Shown here piece by piece: positions 8,990 through 18,529 of a DNA stretch of 64,000 nucleotides. A program made the translations under genes and the position numbers. Each line of letters starts with the position of its first letter. Position 1 is the stretch's first letter. This stretch comes from JALUZX01 sp964561605 (GTDB lineage Bacteria > Planctomycetota > UBA1135 > JALUZX01): NCBI GenBank assembly GCA_964561605.1, contig CAZLQD010000046.1, forward strand, positions 124,001 through 188,000, written 5' to 3'. A model generated the notes under the pieces. It did no database searches and was not told the DNA's origin. It saw nothing but the letters and a program-made list of their open reading frames with translations.

Positions 8990-9844
8990 ATGGACAAGAA
9001 GTTGTCGGCCCTGGCTGGGGCCATCCTGGCCGCCGCGACGGCGGGAGCCCAGGCACGCCTCCCCGGAAGACCCGATCCGAGGCGGCCGGTTACGCCGAGG
9101 AGGAACCACCGCCTTCCCGGCAGGCCCGAGCTCCGGAGGAAGGCGGACCGGAACCGGGACGGCAGGGTGGACCCCGGGGAGAGGAGGAAGGCCCTGGAGG
9201 TCCTCGAGGACCGGCGCCTGGGGACCCAGAAGGCTGCCCCCTACCTGGACCTGGAACGACTCGGAGCCTGGCTCGAGGCCCACCCCGAGGCGGCGAAGAA
9301 ATTCCGGGCCAGGGCGGACCTGAACGGCGACGGCCGGGTGGATCCCATGGAGCGCAGGAGGTTCTACCAGGCTCTCCGGGCCAGGCTCCGGAAGAAGGGA
9401 GAAAGACCGGACTACGGGAACCACCTTTCCTACAGGCACATCCGGGGAGAGATCGGGCCCTGGGCGGACCGGAACCACGACGGGAAGATCGACTCCAGGG
9501 AGAGGGCCATGGCCCTGAGAAGCCTGGTGCGGAAGTCCCACGGCCCCCGGGGGAGCCGGAACTTACCGGGTGTGGACCCCAGGCACCCCCTGGGAAAGTT
9601 GCGGTCTGCAGGAAAGACCCTCGGCCGGGCCGCGGCCCTTCCCGGAAAGAAGGCCCTCAGGGTCGGAAGGGCCCTGGGCCGGGCGGCGGGAAAAGCGGTT
9701 CCCAAGCCGAGGAGGCCCCGCCCCCCAAGAAGAAGGCTCGACCGCAACGAGGACGGCAAGGTGGACCGCCTGGAACGGCGCCGCCGGGGCCCTGTCCCGC
9801 CCCCCAGGGGAAGAGAGAGAGGCCGGCGCTTCTACAGGCGCTGA
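8990..9844 (+). CDS. secreted EF-hand-like calcium-binding protein
   Basis: A 284-residue basic protein with a short signal peptide (about residues 1-22, ending AGAQA). It carries four EF-hand/dockerin-type loops: DRNRDGRVDPGER, DLNGDGRVDPMER, DRNHDGKIDSRER and DRNEDGKVDRLER. Each has D-x-N-x-D-G-x-[VI]-D spacing, which normally coordinates calcium. The regions between are unusually rich in arginine and proline. The open frame runs upstream antisense to other frames, but AAAGGAG ahead of the ATG at 8990 and the signal peptide fix the start. The function is unknown; calcium binding outside the cytoplasm is the safe inference. Confidence 0.8.
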   Translation: MDKKLSALAGAILAAATAGAQARLPGRPDPRRPVTPRRNHRLPGRPELRRKADRNRDGRVDPGERRKALEVLEDRRLGTQKAAPYLDLERLGAWLEAHPEAAKKFRARADLNGDGRVDPMERRRFYQALRARLRKKGERPDYGNHLSYRHIRGEIGPWADRNHDGKIDSRERAMALRSLVRKSHGPRGSRNLPGVDPRHPLGKLRSAGKTLGRAAALPGKKALRVGRALGRAAGKAVPKPRRPRPPRRRLDRNEDGKVDRLERRRRGPVPPPRGRERGRRFYRR

Positions 9845-10031
9845 AGGGTCGAGGGGGGGCGGTTCCTTCGGATCGTCCCCCCTGCCGGGCATCCTCGTTC
9901 TCCCGCCGCCCCGGAGACCCGAAGGCCGGGCGAAGGCCCGGACTCGGGTCCCCGGGGCGAAAGGCCCGAGAGGGCCGTTCTCTTCAAATCGCTGCTGCTT
10001 TCGATCCGGAGGGGGTCATAGAATCTTCCCC

Positions 10032-12026
10032 ATGCAAACCCATCGACCTCCAAGGATCCTATTCGCCCTCCTTCTTCCCCTCCTCCTCTCCGCCCGGGAC
10101 GCCCGCCGGCACACCCTTCCAGGAACGAAGGAACTCCTGGCCCGGGCGGAGAAGCTCGCCGGCGCACCAGGGGACCTCTTCCGGCGCTGGAAGGAACCTT
10201 TCCTGGCAAGGGTCCGCATGGTGAGGAAGAAGCGCTTCCTGGTCAGCCCGCCGATCACACCGAACCTCTTGTGCCGGGATTTCCAGCAGGATCCCCTGGT
10301 TGGACCCGAACTCGCCGGGAAGATCACCGATCGGGCGGCCCGGGCCTTCCGCCCCGGGAAGGTCCGGTTCTCTCGGTTCCTTCCCTTCCTGTTCCGCCTC
10401 ACCCGCCGGGGAAGGGCCGCCCTGGGGGAAAAGGACCGGAAGGCAGCCTCTCTTCCTCCCGGAGACATGGAAGGCCTGAAGATCCTTCTCACAAGGCTCC
10501 ACCGGGCCTGGAAGGAGACTCTCGGCACATGGAAGAAGGCCTCCAAGGCCCGGCCCGTCCTGGAGGAAACGACGGACCGTTTCATAAGGCACATCTACAT
10601 CCACTCCGGCCTCCCCCCGGCCCGCCTGGGCGCCGTGTCGGCCGTCCTGTCCACGGCCGGGAAGGGTGACCCCTCCCGCCTCCTCTCCGCGGCGGGAAGC
10701 CTCCTCCAGGCCCTCATGGATCCGGTATGGCGAAAAAATCTGGCCGGGAAACTCACCGGGTTCGACGAGATCCCGGCCGGAGAGGGGGTGACGGGAAAGG
10801 TCCTCCTCGACGAACACCTCCCCTTCGGGAGGATCGTCGTGGGGGGACCGGGGAAGAACACCTACGACTGCGGGAAGGTTCCCTTCGTGGTGGACCTTGG
10901 AGGCGACGACACCTACAGGGGACCGGCCGGAGGGGCCGCCGGGCCGGCGAGACCCCTCTCCATGGTCCTGGACCTCGCCGGGAACGACACCTACCTGGCA
11001 GGTCCCTCGGGGGGCCAGGGATCCGGTTTCCTGGGTGCCGGAATCCTCGTGGACGCCGGAGGGGACGACACCTACAGGGGCGGCAGGAGGTGCCAGGGAT
11101 TCGCTCTCTGCGGAGCCGGAGTCCTTGCGGACCTGGGGGGAAACGACGTATACGAAGGACATGAACTTTGCCAGGGCGCCGCTCTCTTCGGAACGGGCCT
11201 TCTCCTGGATCTCTCGGGGAAGGACGTCTACACGGCCCGCCTCTACGCCCAGGGTTTCGGCGGCCCCGGGGGGACGGGGCTCCTGGCGGACCGGGAAGGA
11301 AAGGACCGGTTTGTTGCGGACTCCCACTATCCCAGCTACTACCCGGAAGACGCAAAGAGGGGGCAGCACAACGCCATGAGCCAGGGGACGGCCGTGGGCT
11401 TCCGGGGTATCGCCGACGGAGGAACGGGCATCCTCCTGGACGGAGGAGGGGACGACTTCCACAGGGTGGGCCAGTTCTCCTGCGGGGGAGCCTACTTCTT
11501 CGGCGTCGGGATCGTCCGTGACATGGCCGGCCGGGACGAGTACCAAGTGGCCCGCTACGGAGGGGCCTTCGCTCCCCACCAGGCCGTGGGAGTCCTCATG
11601 GACGACGAAGGCGACGACATCTACACGGGGAGGGGCACGGCCTGCCTGGCAGGGACCTGGGACACCTCCCTGGCCTACCTGTTGGACCGGGAGGGGAACG
11701 ATCGATATACGGGTGTTGGGATCACACTTGGGGGAGCTACAATCGGCTCCTTCTCCTTCTTTCTGGACGGGAACGGATCCGACGTCTACCGGGTCCGGGG
11801 AGGGGACCGGACGGCCCTGGGGAGCGGGGGCCATCCTCAGGATCTGAAGCTCGGGACCTACTCCCTTGGGGTTTTCCTGGACCTGGGAAAGGGAAAGGAC
11901 CGCTTCTCCTTCACCGGGAAGGCCGCCCACCCCAGGGCTCCAGGCAGGGCGGCCTGGTGGGAAGTGAAACCCGGAAAGGGGGGGAAGACCGCCGGTTTCG
12001 GCCTGTTCCTGGACGAAGAGGAATAA
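10032..12026 (+). CDS. secreted protein with tandem GGDDxY-type beta-solenoid-like repeats
   Basis: A 664-residue protein with an N-terminal signal peptide (LFALLLPLLLSA, residues about 9-20). Residues about 25-280 have no family I recognise. From about residue 284 to 640 it contains roughly ten imperfect repeats of about 28-40 residues, each with a core like G-x-G-h-h-h-D-x-x-G-[ND]-D-x-Y-x-G: DLGGDDTYRG, DLAGNDTYLAG, DAGGDDTYRG, DLGGNDVYEG, DREGNDRYTG. The regular hydrophobic-Asp-Gly-Asp-Tyr pattern suggests a parallel beta-solenoid with stacked acidic turns that could bind calcium, as in RTX repeats, but it is not the canonical nonapeptide. It lies downstream of an EF-hand protein. The ATG at 10032 lacks a close ribosome site. 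Confidence 0.75.
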   Translation: MQTHRPPRILFALLLPLLLSARDARRHTLPGTKELLARAEKLAGAPGDLFRRWKEPFLARVRMVRKKRFLVSPPITPNLLCRDFQQDPLVGPELAGKITDRAARAFRPGKVRFSRFLPFLFRLTRRGRAALGEKDRKAASLPPGDMEGLKILLTRLHRAWKETLGTWKKASKARPVLEETTDRFIRHIYIHSGLPPARLGAVSAVLSTAGKGDPSRLLSAAGSLLQALMDPVWRKNLAGKLTGFDEIPAGEGVTGKVLLDEHLPFGRIVVGGPGKNTYDCGKVPFVVDLGGDDTYRGPAGGAAGPARPLSMVLDLAGNDTYLAGPSGGQGSGFLGAGILVDAGGDDTYRGGRRCQGFALCGAGVLADLGGNDVYEGHELCQGAALFGTGLLLDLSGKDVYTARLYAQGFGGPGGTGLLADREGKDRFVADSHYPSYYPEDAKRGQHNAMSQGTAVGFRGIADGGTGILLDGGGDDFHRVGQFSCGGAYFFGVGIVRDMAGRDEYQVARYGGAFAPHQAVGVLMDDEGDDIYTGRGTACLAGTWDTSLAYLLDREGNDRYTGVGITLGGATIGSFSFFLDGNGSDVYRVRGGDRTALGSGGHPQDLKLGTYSLGVFLDLGKGKDRFSFTGKAAHPRAPGRAAWWEVKPGKGGKTAGFGLFLDEEE

Positions 12027-12069
12027 CCACCGCCGCACCTCTCCCTGCCTTTTTCCGGGGCCGCCCCCC

Positions 12070-12097
12070 TTGACCCGGCGGGGAGGGGGGTCACAAT
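12070..12097 (+). promoter_or_regulatory. candidate sigma-70-type promoter for typA
   Basis: TTGACC at 12070-12075 matches five of six bases of the -35 consensus. After a 16-base spacer, CACAAT at 12092-12097 matches four of six of the -10. It lies in the 113-base gap after the GGDD-repeat gene and about 43 bases before the typA start. The -10 box is imperfect and there is no experimental support. Confidence 0.4.
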
Positions 12098-12139
12098 GCC
12101 CCCCTTTCGCCGGCGAAGAAGGAGCAAGGATACCCCTCC

Positions 12140-13948
<1,809 letters not shown>

Positions 13949-13972
13949 AACAGGCCTCCCGCCCCCCCTCCC

Positions 13973-15337
13973 TCACCTCTCCCGGACCAGTTGCTTCTCC
14001 AGCTCCTCCAGGCTCACCCCCTTGGTCTCTGGGTAGAACTTGAGGACCACGAAGAACTGGACGGCCGTAACCAGGGCGAAGATCAGGAAGGGATATCCGC
14101 CCGAACTCGCCGCAAGGACGGGGAAGGTCCAGGACACGGCGGCGCAGAGGACCCAGTGGGTGAAACAACCCAGGGCCTGGCCCTTGGCCCGGACCGTATT
14201 GGGGAAGACCTCGCTGATGTAGACCCAGATGACCGCCCCCTGGCTGAAGGCGAAGAACGCGATGAAACCGATCAGGAGGTAGAGAAGCAGGCCCTGGTGG
14301 GTGCCGGAGAAGAAGACCCAGGAGACCCCGGCGAGACAAAGGGTCATCCCGACGGCGCCGATGAGCAGGAGGATCTTCCGCCCTATCTTGTCGATGACCA
14401 GCATGGCCAGGATAGTGAAGACCAGGTTGGTTCCGCCGATGACCACCGCCTGGATATCGCTGGATACTTTGTCGAAGCCGGCCTTCTCGAAGATGGAGTT
14501 CAGGTAGTAGAGGAGGGCGTTGATTCCCGTGAGCTGGTTGAAGGCCGCGATGGAGACGGCCAGGAATATGGGGAAGGCGAATCGCTTCTGGAAGAGAGGC
14601 TCCTTTCCCCCTTCCCGCTCCGCCCTCTCCGACTCCAGGATCTCCTCCAGGGCCTTCTCCACCTGGGGTTCCCCCGCCTTTTGGAGCACCTCCCGGGCCT
14701 GGTCCACCCGCCCTTTCTTCACGAGCCACCTGGGGCTTCTGGGAATCAGGAAGAGGTTGAAGAAGAAGAGAACCGCCGGAAGGGCTTCCACGCCGAACTT
14801 CCAGCGCCATTCGGCCTCGCCGAAGCCCGCCCTGCCCACCAGGTAGTTGGAGAGGTAGGCCAGGAGGATCCCCAGGACGATATTGAGCTGGAAGACCATG
14901 ACCAGCCGGCCTCTCCACCGGGCCGGGGCGATCTCCGCCACGTACATCGGGGCCAGGACCGATGCGGCGCCGATCCCAAGCCCCCCGACCCAGCGGAAGA
15001 AGACCAGGGAGAGGAAATCCCAGGAGAAGGCGCATCCCAGGGCAGAGACCAGGAAAAGGAGGGCCGTGATCTTCAAACTCTCCCTCCTGCCGAGCTTGTC
15101 CCCCAGAGGGCCGTTCCCCATGGCCCCCATGATGGTCCCGATCAGGGCCGAAGCCACGGCGAAGCCCTTCTCCCCCGGGGAGAGATCGAAAAGCTTCTGT
15201 ATGGCCTCGGTGACCCCGGAGATCACGGCCGTGTCGAAGCCGAAGAGGAGCCCCGCCAGGGCCGCCGCCAGAGTGGCCCCCATCAAGGTCGGAGTCAGCC
15301 TGGGAGCGACAGAATCGAGCCCGCCTTCCTTTTCCAT
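13973..15337 (-). CDS. sugar porter family MFS transporter
   Basis: Inner-membrane proton symporter or facilitator of the XylE/GalP/GLUT type; 454 residues with about twelve membrane helices. Diagnostic motifs are GFDTAVISG in helix 1, DKLGRRESL after helix 2, PMYVAEIAPARWRGRL, SPRWLVKKGR before the central loop, QLTGINALLYY in helix 7, DKIGRK and PETKGVSLEELE at the C-terminus. I place the start at 15337 because an AGGAAGG ribosome site lies four bases before it. An in-frame ATG at 15388 would add 17 residues. The sugar is not determinable. It lies downstream of tRNA-Arg on the same strand. Confidence 0.92.
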   Translation of the reverse strand: MEKEGGLDSVAPRLTPTLMGATLAAALAGLLFGFDTAVISGVTEAIQKLFDLSPGEKGFAVASALIGTIMGAMGNGPLGDKLGRRESLKITALLFLVSALGCAFSWDFLSLVFFRWVGGLGIGAASVLAPMYVAEIAPARWRGRLVMVFQLNIVLGILLAYLSNYLVGRAGFGEAEWRWKFGVEALPAVLFFFNLFLIPRSPRWLVKKGRVDQAREVLQKAGEPQVEKALEEILESERAEREGGKEPLFQKRFAFPIFLAVSIAAFNQLTGINALLYYLNSIFEKAGFDKVSSDIQAVVIGGTNLVFTILAMLVIDKIGRKILLLIGAVGMTLCLAGVSWVFFSGTHQGLLLYLLIGFIAFFAFSQGAVIWVYISEVFPNTVRAKGQALGCFTHWVLCAAVSWTFPVLAASSGGYPFLIFALVTAVQFFVVLKFYPETKGVSLEELEKQLVRER

Positions 15338-15493
15338 AGTGCCTTCCTGGGTCTTTCCAGACCTCCAGCCCCTTTTCGGACTCAACATAACACCAGGCTC
15401 CCCGGCGAGCGAAGGAGAGAACCAGGATGTCCTTGGGGAAGGCGGGTGTAACCCCTTGGAATCGGGGGAGAAAGGGGGGAAAAGAAAAGAAAT

Positions 15494-15570
15494 GGTACGC
15501 CCGGGGGGGCTCGAACCCTCGACCTTCGGTTTAGGAAACCGACGCTCTATCCAACTGAGCTACGGGCGCA
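15494..15570 (-). tRNA. tRNA-Arg (anticodon CCT)
   Basis: A 77-base cloverleaf with encoded CCA. The acceptor stem is GCGCCCG/CGGGCGT (G1-T72 wobble), the D arm GCTC/GAGC, the anticodon stem TCGGT/ACCGA with loop TTCCTAA, so the anticodon is CCT, and the T loop TTCGAGC. The variable loop is AGGTC. The T stem GAGGG/CCCCC contains one A-C mismatch (50:64), which is mildly unusual. It decodes AGG, a codon used heavily throughout this window. Confidence 0.95.
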
Positions 15571-15627
15571 CCAAGAGGGAGGAAGAGGATACAAAGAGAG
15601 CCCAGATTTTCAATGCCCGCCCCTTCG

Positions 15628-15679
15628 TTATAAAACTCCCCCCGGCACATTTTTATAATTATAAAACTTCTCCCGGCAC
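15628..15679 (-). repeat. two 21-base direct repeats with a 16-base palindrome between lipoprotein stop and tRNA-Arg
   Basis: Two near-identical 21-base units (15659-15679 and 15628-15648; two differences) repeat with a 31-base period. The first unit is the last six codons plus stop of the lipoprotein gene (VPGEVL-stop). The second would again read VPGGVL-stop, so the gene end looks duplicated. Between and overlapping them lies the perfect palindrome TTTTATAATTATAAAA at 15651-15666, very AT-rich against the background. It contains TATAAT on the minus strand and may serve as a -10 element for tRNA-Arg, but no good -35 at 16-18 bases is visible. Confidence 0.7.
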
Positions 15680-16318
15680 TTTTTTCCAACGTTGGACGAC
15701 GCGGTGGCAGACGTAGGCGGCGAAGCGCCTGGGGGAGAGGAGGGTCATCTCCCACTTGTGGAGGGATTCGTCGGGGGTGGCCACTGTGGCCACGTAGTTC
15801 CTCAGGTCCTGGAGGGATCTCCTGTCGGCCATGTCGTAGAGGACGTCCGTCTCCCAGACGACCTGGCCCGTCTGGGCGGAAACCATGCCCAGCCTCAGGC
15901 CCAGGCAGGGGGGCTTGTAGGCCCGGAACCGGGTGACCGTCCCGTAGATCACTCCGTCCACGCCGTACCGGCTGCAGAAATCCAGCAGGTCCGCCAGGGG
16001 AAAGACCCCCTTCAGCCTGGGCAGGTTGTCGAGCCACTCCCGCCGGTCGTCCTCGGGAAGGGCCACCACTTCGAAACGGCCCGTCTTCTGGAGCTCCAGG
16101 CAGAAGATCCGCCAGACCAGGTCCGGATCGGCGTCCCCCTGGTCGGCGATGTCGAAGGGTAGGACCAGGACCCGCCGGATCAGGGATGTGTCCCTGGGAT
16201 CGGCGAAGTAGGCCGCCACGGGCTTGGGCTTGTCGAACTTGGGCCCGAAGAGGGCGCAGGAGGGGGCCAGAAGGAGAAGGGCCGCCCCCGGAAGAACCCT
16301 GGAGACCTTTCCTCTCAC
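15659..16318 (-). CDS. lipoprotein with LpoB/FlgO/TolB-N-like fold
   Basis: A 219-residue lipoprotein: the signal LPGAALLLLAPSC gives a lipobox cysteine near residue 21. The mature part reads RRVLVLPFDIADQGD, then DGVIYGTVTRFRAYK and LRLGMVSAQTGQVVWETDV. This is the alternating pattern of the TolB-N/LpoB/CsgG/FlgO superfamily (VAVLPF, then GxxxxxAxVTxY, then LxxRLxDxxTGxVVW). FlgO-like members sit in the outer membrane and affect motility. It is the last gene of the fliA operon and overlaps the preceding coiled-coil lipoprotein by ATGA. A flagellar accessory role is plausible from the neighbours but unproven. Confidence 0.75.
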   Translation of the reverse strand: MRGKVSRVLPGAALLLLAPSCALFGPKFDKPKPVAAYFADPRDTSLIRRVLVLPFDIADQGDADPDLVWRIFCLELQKTGRFEVVALPEDDRREWLDNLPRLKGVFPLADLLDFCSRYGVDGVIYGTVTRFRAYKPPCLGLRLGMVSAQTGQVVWETDVLYDMADRRSLQDLRNYVATVATPDESLHKWEMTLLSPRRFAAYVCHRVVQRWKKVPGEVL

Positions 16319-16830
16319 GGCCTTCCTCCTCCCTGGAAGGAACCTCCCTCCGCACTACCACCTCCGCCCGGGGCCAGAGCCTGGATCTGGGTCTTCACCA
16401 GCTCCTGCTCCACCTTGGTCTTCTCCAAGGCCAGGTTGAGGAGCTGGACCTCCTTGTCCCTCAGCTCCTGGAGGGCCTTGTCCCTCTCGGCCTGGGCGGC
16501 CACCTTGGCGGCCTTCTCCTGGTCCCTCTCCCGGCGGCACTCCTCCAGGGCATCCTGGGCGGCCCGGAGCTTCTCCTGGAGCTTGGCCAGCTTGTCCTGC
16601 AGTTCCTTCAGCTTGTTCTTGGTGTCCACGTACTCCTTGAGGAGGGAGCGCTGGGCCGGGCCCCGCTCCACTCCCGTCACGGGACCGGCCTTCAGGTAGC
16701 CCCCGTCCGCGACCGGGGGAGTCTCGGCCTTCGGGGGCGAACCCAGCCCCTGGGAAAGAATCCCGCATCCCCCCGGGAAGGCCGCCAGGACGGCCCAGAG
16801 GACGTACCGCGGACCGATGAAATGCCTCAT
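16315..16830 (-). CDS. coiled-coil lipoprotein
   Basis: A 171-residue protein with a lipoprotein signal (LAAFPGGC, lipobox cysteine near residue 22). Residues about 65-150 form a long heptad-patterned coiled coil rich in Lys, Glu, Leu and Gln, followed by a Gly-rich tail. The start at 16830 is fixed by GGAGGAG eight bases upstream; the open frame continues to 16887 without good support. It overlaps the CSCG protein stop by four bases and the next lipoprotein start by four bases, so all three are translationally coupled. The architecture resembles envelope-spanning spacer proteins, but no family is recognised. Confidence 0.75.
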   Translation of the reverse strand: MRHFIGPRYVLWAVLAAFPGGCGILSQGLGSPPKAETPPVADGGYLKAGPVTGVERGPAQRSLLKEYVDTKNKLKELQDKLAKLQEKLRAAQDALEECRRERDQEKAAKVAAQAERDKALQELRDKEVQLLNLALEKTKVEQELVKTQIQALAPGGGGSAEGGSFQGGGRP

Positions 16831-17051
16831 GGTTTCTCCTCCCCTTCGTATTCGCATTCCAGGACCGTCACCTGCCCGCAGGAACAATGGATCTCGATGA
16901 AGCGGATCACACCGTCCTGTTCCACCGGGACCACCCTGACGGGAGGGGCCCCTTCACGGACGCCGTGGGCGCCCACCAGGACGTGGGCGTTCGAACGTCT
17001 CACGGACCGGCCCGGGATCCACCCCGGCCTGCCCAGGCTCTGGTCTTCCAT
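16827..17051 (-). CDS. small conserved-looking protein with CxCG motif
   Basis: A 74-residue soluble protein, MEDQSLGRPG at the N-terminus and IEIHCSCGQVTVLECEY near the C-terminus. The CSCG pair plus a later cysteine could bind a metal, but only three cysteines are present. The start at 17051 is the ATG closest to the downstream coupling; the longer frame to 17219 overlaps the preceding small gene. Its stop overlaps the coiled-coil lipoprotein start (ATGA). It is part of the fliA operon. No family is recognised; the operon position suggests a flagellar-regulon or assembly role. Confidence 0.65.
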   Translation of the reverse strand: MEDQSLGRPGWIPGRSVRRSNAHVLVGAHGVREGAPPVRVVPVEQDGVIRFIEIHCSCGQVTVLECEYEGEEKP

Positions 17052-17082
17052 TTTCTTACCCTTTGCCGAAACTCCGTCCCGG

Positions 17083-17361
17083 TCAGGCCAGGACGTCCAC
17101 CTTGTGCCCGGATTCCTCCCCGCCGCCCCCCGTTCCGGCAGATTCCTTCCGGGAGGTTCCAGGATCCCCGGAGGAAGCCTCAACGGATGGGTCCGCCCCA
17201 TCCGGCTCTCCAGGTTCACCCTTGCTCTTCTTGAGAGCCTTGCGGAAGAGTTCCTTCTTCTTCCTCCGGTCCCCGGTCGAGCCGGACTTGCCCACGGCCG
17301 GGCCGGGCGGCCGGATCCCGCCGAGGCCCCCCACAGGGGCCGACGACCACAACCCGCTCAT
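17083..17361 (-). CDS. small hydrophilic protein directly after fliA
   Basis: A 92-residue protein of low complexity: a Gly/Pro-rich N-terminus, a basic segment DRRKKKELFRKALKKSKG, a disordered acidic/Ser/Gly stretch and the ending GHKVDVLA. No signal peptide or membrane segment is present. Translational coupling is strong evidence that it is real: the fliA stop and this start read TGACATG, one base apart. The terminal VDVLA-type motif resembles small proteins I associate with flagellar loci, but I cannot name a family. It might bind FliA or a flagellar part, which is inference only. Confidence 0.6.
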   Translation of the reverse strand: MSGLWSSAPVGGLGGIRPPGPAVGKSGSTGDRRKKKELFRKALKKSKGEPGEPDGADPSVEASSGDPGTSRKESAGTGGGGEESGHKVDVLA

Positions 17362-17362
17362 G

Positions 17363-18100
17363 TCAACCCTCTTCCTCCTTCTCCTTCAAAATACGGCGCA
17401 GATGGTGGTGGGCCCTGGTAAGGATCTGGGAGACCCTGGACTCGCTCACCCCAAGGATCTCCCCGATCTCCCTGAGGAGGAGTTCCTCGTGGTAGTAGAG
17501 GATCACCACCTTCCTCTCGTTCTCCGGGAGTTCCCCGATGGCCTTTCCCAGGCGCTCCACCTCCTCCCTGAAGGAGGCCTCGTCCATGGGATCCTTTGCC
17601 TCGGGCGCCTGGAGCATCTGCTTCAGGCTCCCGTCCTCGCCCTGCTCCTCCTCCAGGGAGATCAGGCTCACCGTGTGCAGGGCCAGGAGATCCCGTTCCA
17701 CCTTCTCAACAGGGACACCGAGCTCCTCGGCCAGCTCCTCCGGGGTCCCGTCCCGCCCGAGCCGCTCCTTCACGGCCGCGGCGGCCCGCTCCAGGTTCTT
17801 GAGTTTCTCCCTCCTGGACCTGGGAACGATGTCGTTCCTTCGCAACTCGTCCAGGATGGCCCCCCTGATGGCGGAATAGGCGAAGGTCTTGAAGGTGGCT
17901 CCCTTGGTAGGATCGAAGGTGTCCGCCGCGTGGATGAGCCCGCAAACCCCTACGGAGTACAGGTCGTCCCTGTCCCAGCCCGGCGGGAGGGAGATGGCGA
18001 GCCTGCCCAGGACGTGCTTGACCAGGGGGAGGTACCCCTCGATCAACTGCTTCCGGGTCTGGGATCCCGGCCTGGCGTAAGGCGTCTGGACCCCCTTCAC
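17363..18100 (-). CDS. fliA: flagellar-type RNA polymerase sigma factor FliA/WhiG
   Basis: A 245-residue sigma-28-class factor that directs transcription of late flagellar and chemotaxis genes. Region 2 is clear (YLPLVKHVLGRLAISLP, then DDLYSVGVCGLIHAADTFDP and FKTFAYSAIRGAILDELRR), followed by region 3 and region 4 (ENERKVVILYYHEELLLREI, then GVSESRVSQILTRA). Sigma region 1.1 is absent, as expected. It overlaps the upstream membrane-protein gene by four bases and is followed one base after its stop by a small gene. A second factor of the same class lies at 35105-36109. No anti-sigma FlgM is recognised nearby. Confidence 0.93.
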   Translation of the reverse strand: MKGVQTPYARPGSQTRKQLIEGYLPLVKHVLGRLAISLPPGWDRDDLYSVGVCGLIHAADTFDPTKGATFKTFAYSAIRGAILDELRRNDIVPRSRREKLKNLERAAAAVKERLGRDGTPEELAEELGVPVEKVERDLLALHTVSLISLEEEQGEDGSLKQMLQAPEAKDPMDEASFREEVERLGKAIGELPENERKVVILYYHEELLLREIGEILGVSESRVSQILTRAHHHLRRILKEKEEEG

Positions 18101-18369
18101 CGCTCACCCACCTCCTCTTCCTCCTTCTTTCTCCGCTCCTCCTCCTTGCGGCGCCTGTGCTCCGCCAGGGCCTCCAGGACCACGTCGGCGAAATAGCGGG
18201 TGAGGAACCGCCCGCAAAGGAAGGCGACGAAGGCCGCCAGGAGAGAACGGCCGAGGACGGTCCAGGGGCCGACCCCCGCCAGGAGGCCGGCCAGGAAGAC
18301 GAGACAAAAGGCGAGGGAGGCAAGCCAGGCCCCCCCGGCCTTCTCGATCGTCCGGACCCCTACGTCCAT
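18097..18369 (-). CDS. small membrane protein upstream of fliA
   Basis: A 90-residue protein with two adjacent hydrophobic helices (LASLAFCLVFLAGLLAGVG and SLLAAFVAFLCGRFL) and a cytoplasmic, strongly charged Arg/Lys/Glu tail. The start at 18369 has GAAGGCAGT upstream; the frame runs to 18444 without better support. The stop overlaps the fliA start by four bases, so it heads the fliA operon. No family is recognised. The position just upstream of the sigma factor makes a role in flagellar assembly or in regulating FliA possible. Confidence 0.7.
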   Translation of the reverse strand: MDVGVRTIEKAGGAWLASLAFCLVFLAGLLAGVGPWTVLGRSLLAAFVAFLCGRFLTRYFADVVLEALAEHRRRKEEERRKKEEEEVGER

Positions 18370-18529
18370 ACTGCCTTCGATCCTCCCCGGACCGCCGGCG
18401 GCGGCCCGGAGCCTTGCCCATCTCCCCCCCTCCTGGATCGGCAAAGGCGGGTCCGGGACCGAAGGAAAGATCCCATGACAAGGAAGGGTTCCGTCAGGAA
18501 AGGGAAGGAAGGGGAGATGGAGAGGAGCC

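Noticed and set aside
8990..12026. RTX toxin or dockerin/cohesin system
   Set aside because: The EF-hand loops are single and not paired dockerin repeats, and the GGDD repeats lack the GGxGxDxUx spacing; no cohesin or type I secretion genes are present.
18420..18450. GCCGATCC on the minus strand upstream of the fliA operon, resembling the sigma-28 -10 box GCCGATAA
   Set aside because: No TAAA lies 15 bases upstream and the last two bases differ, so it is not a credible FliA promoter.
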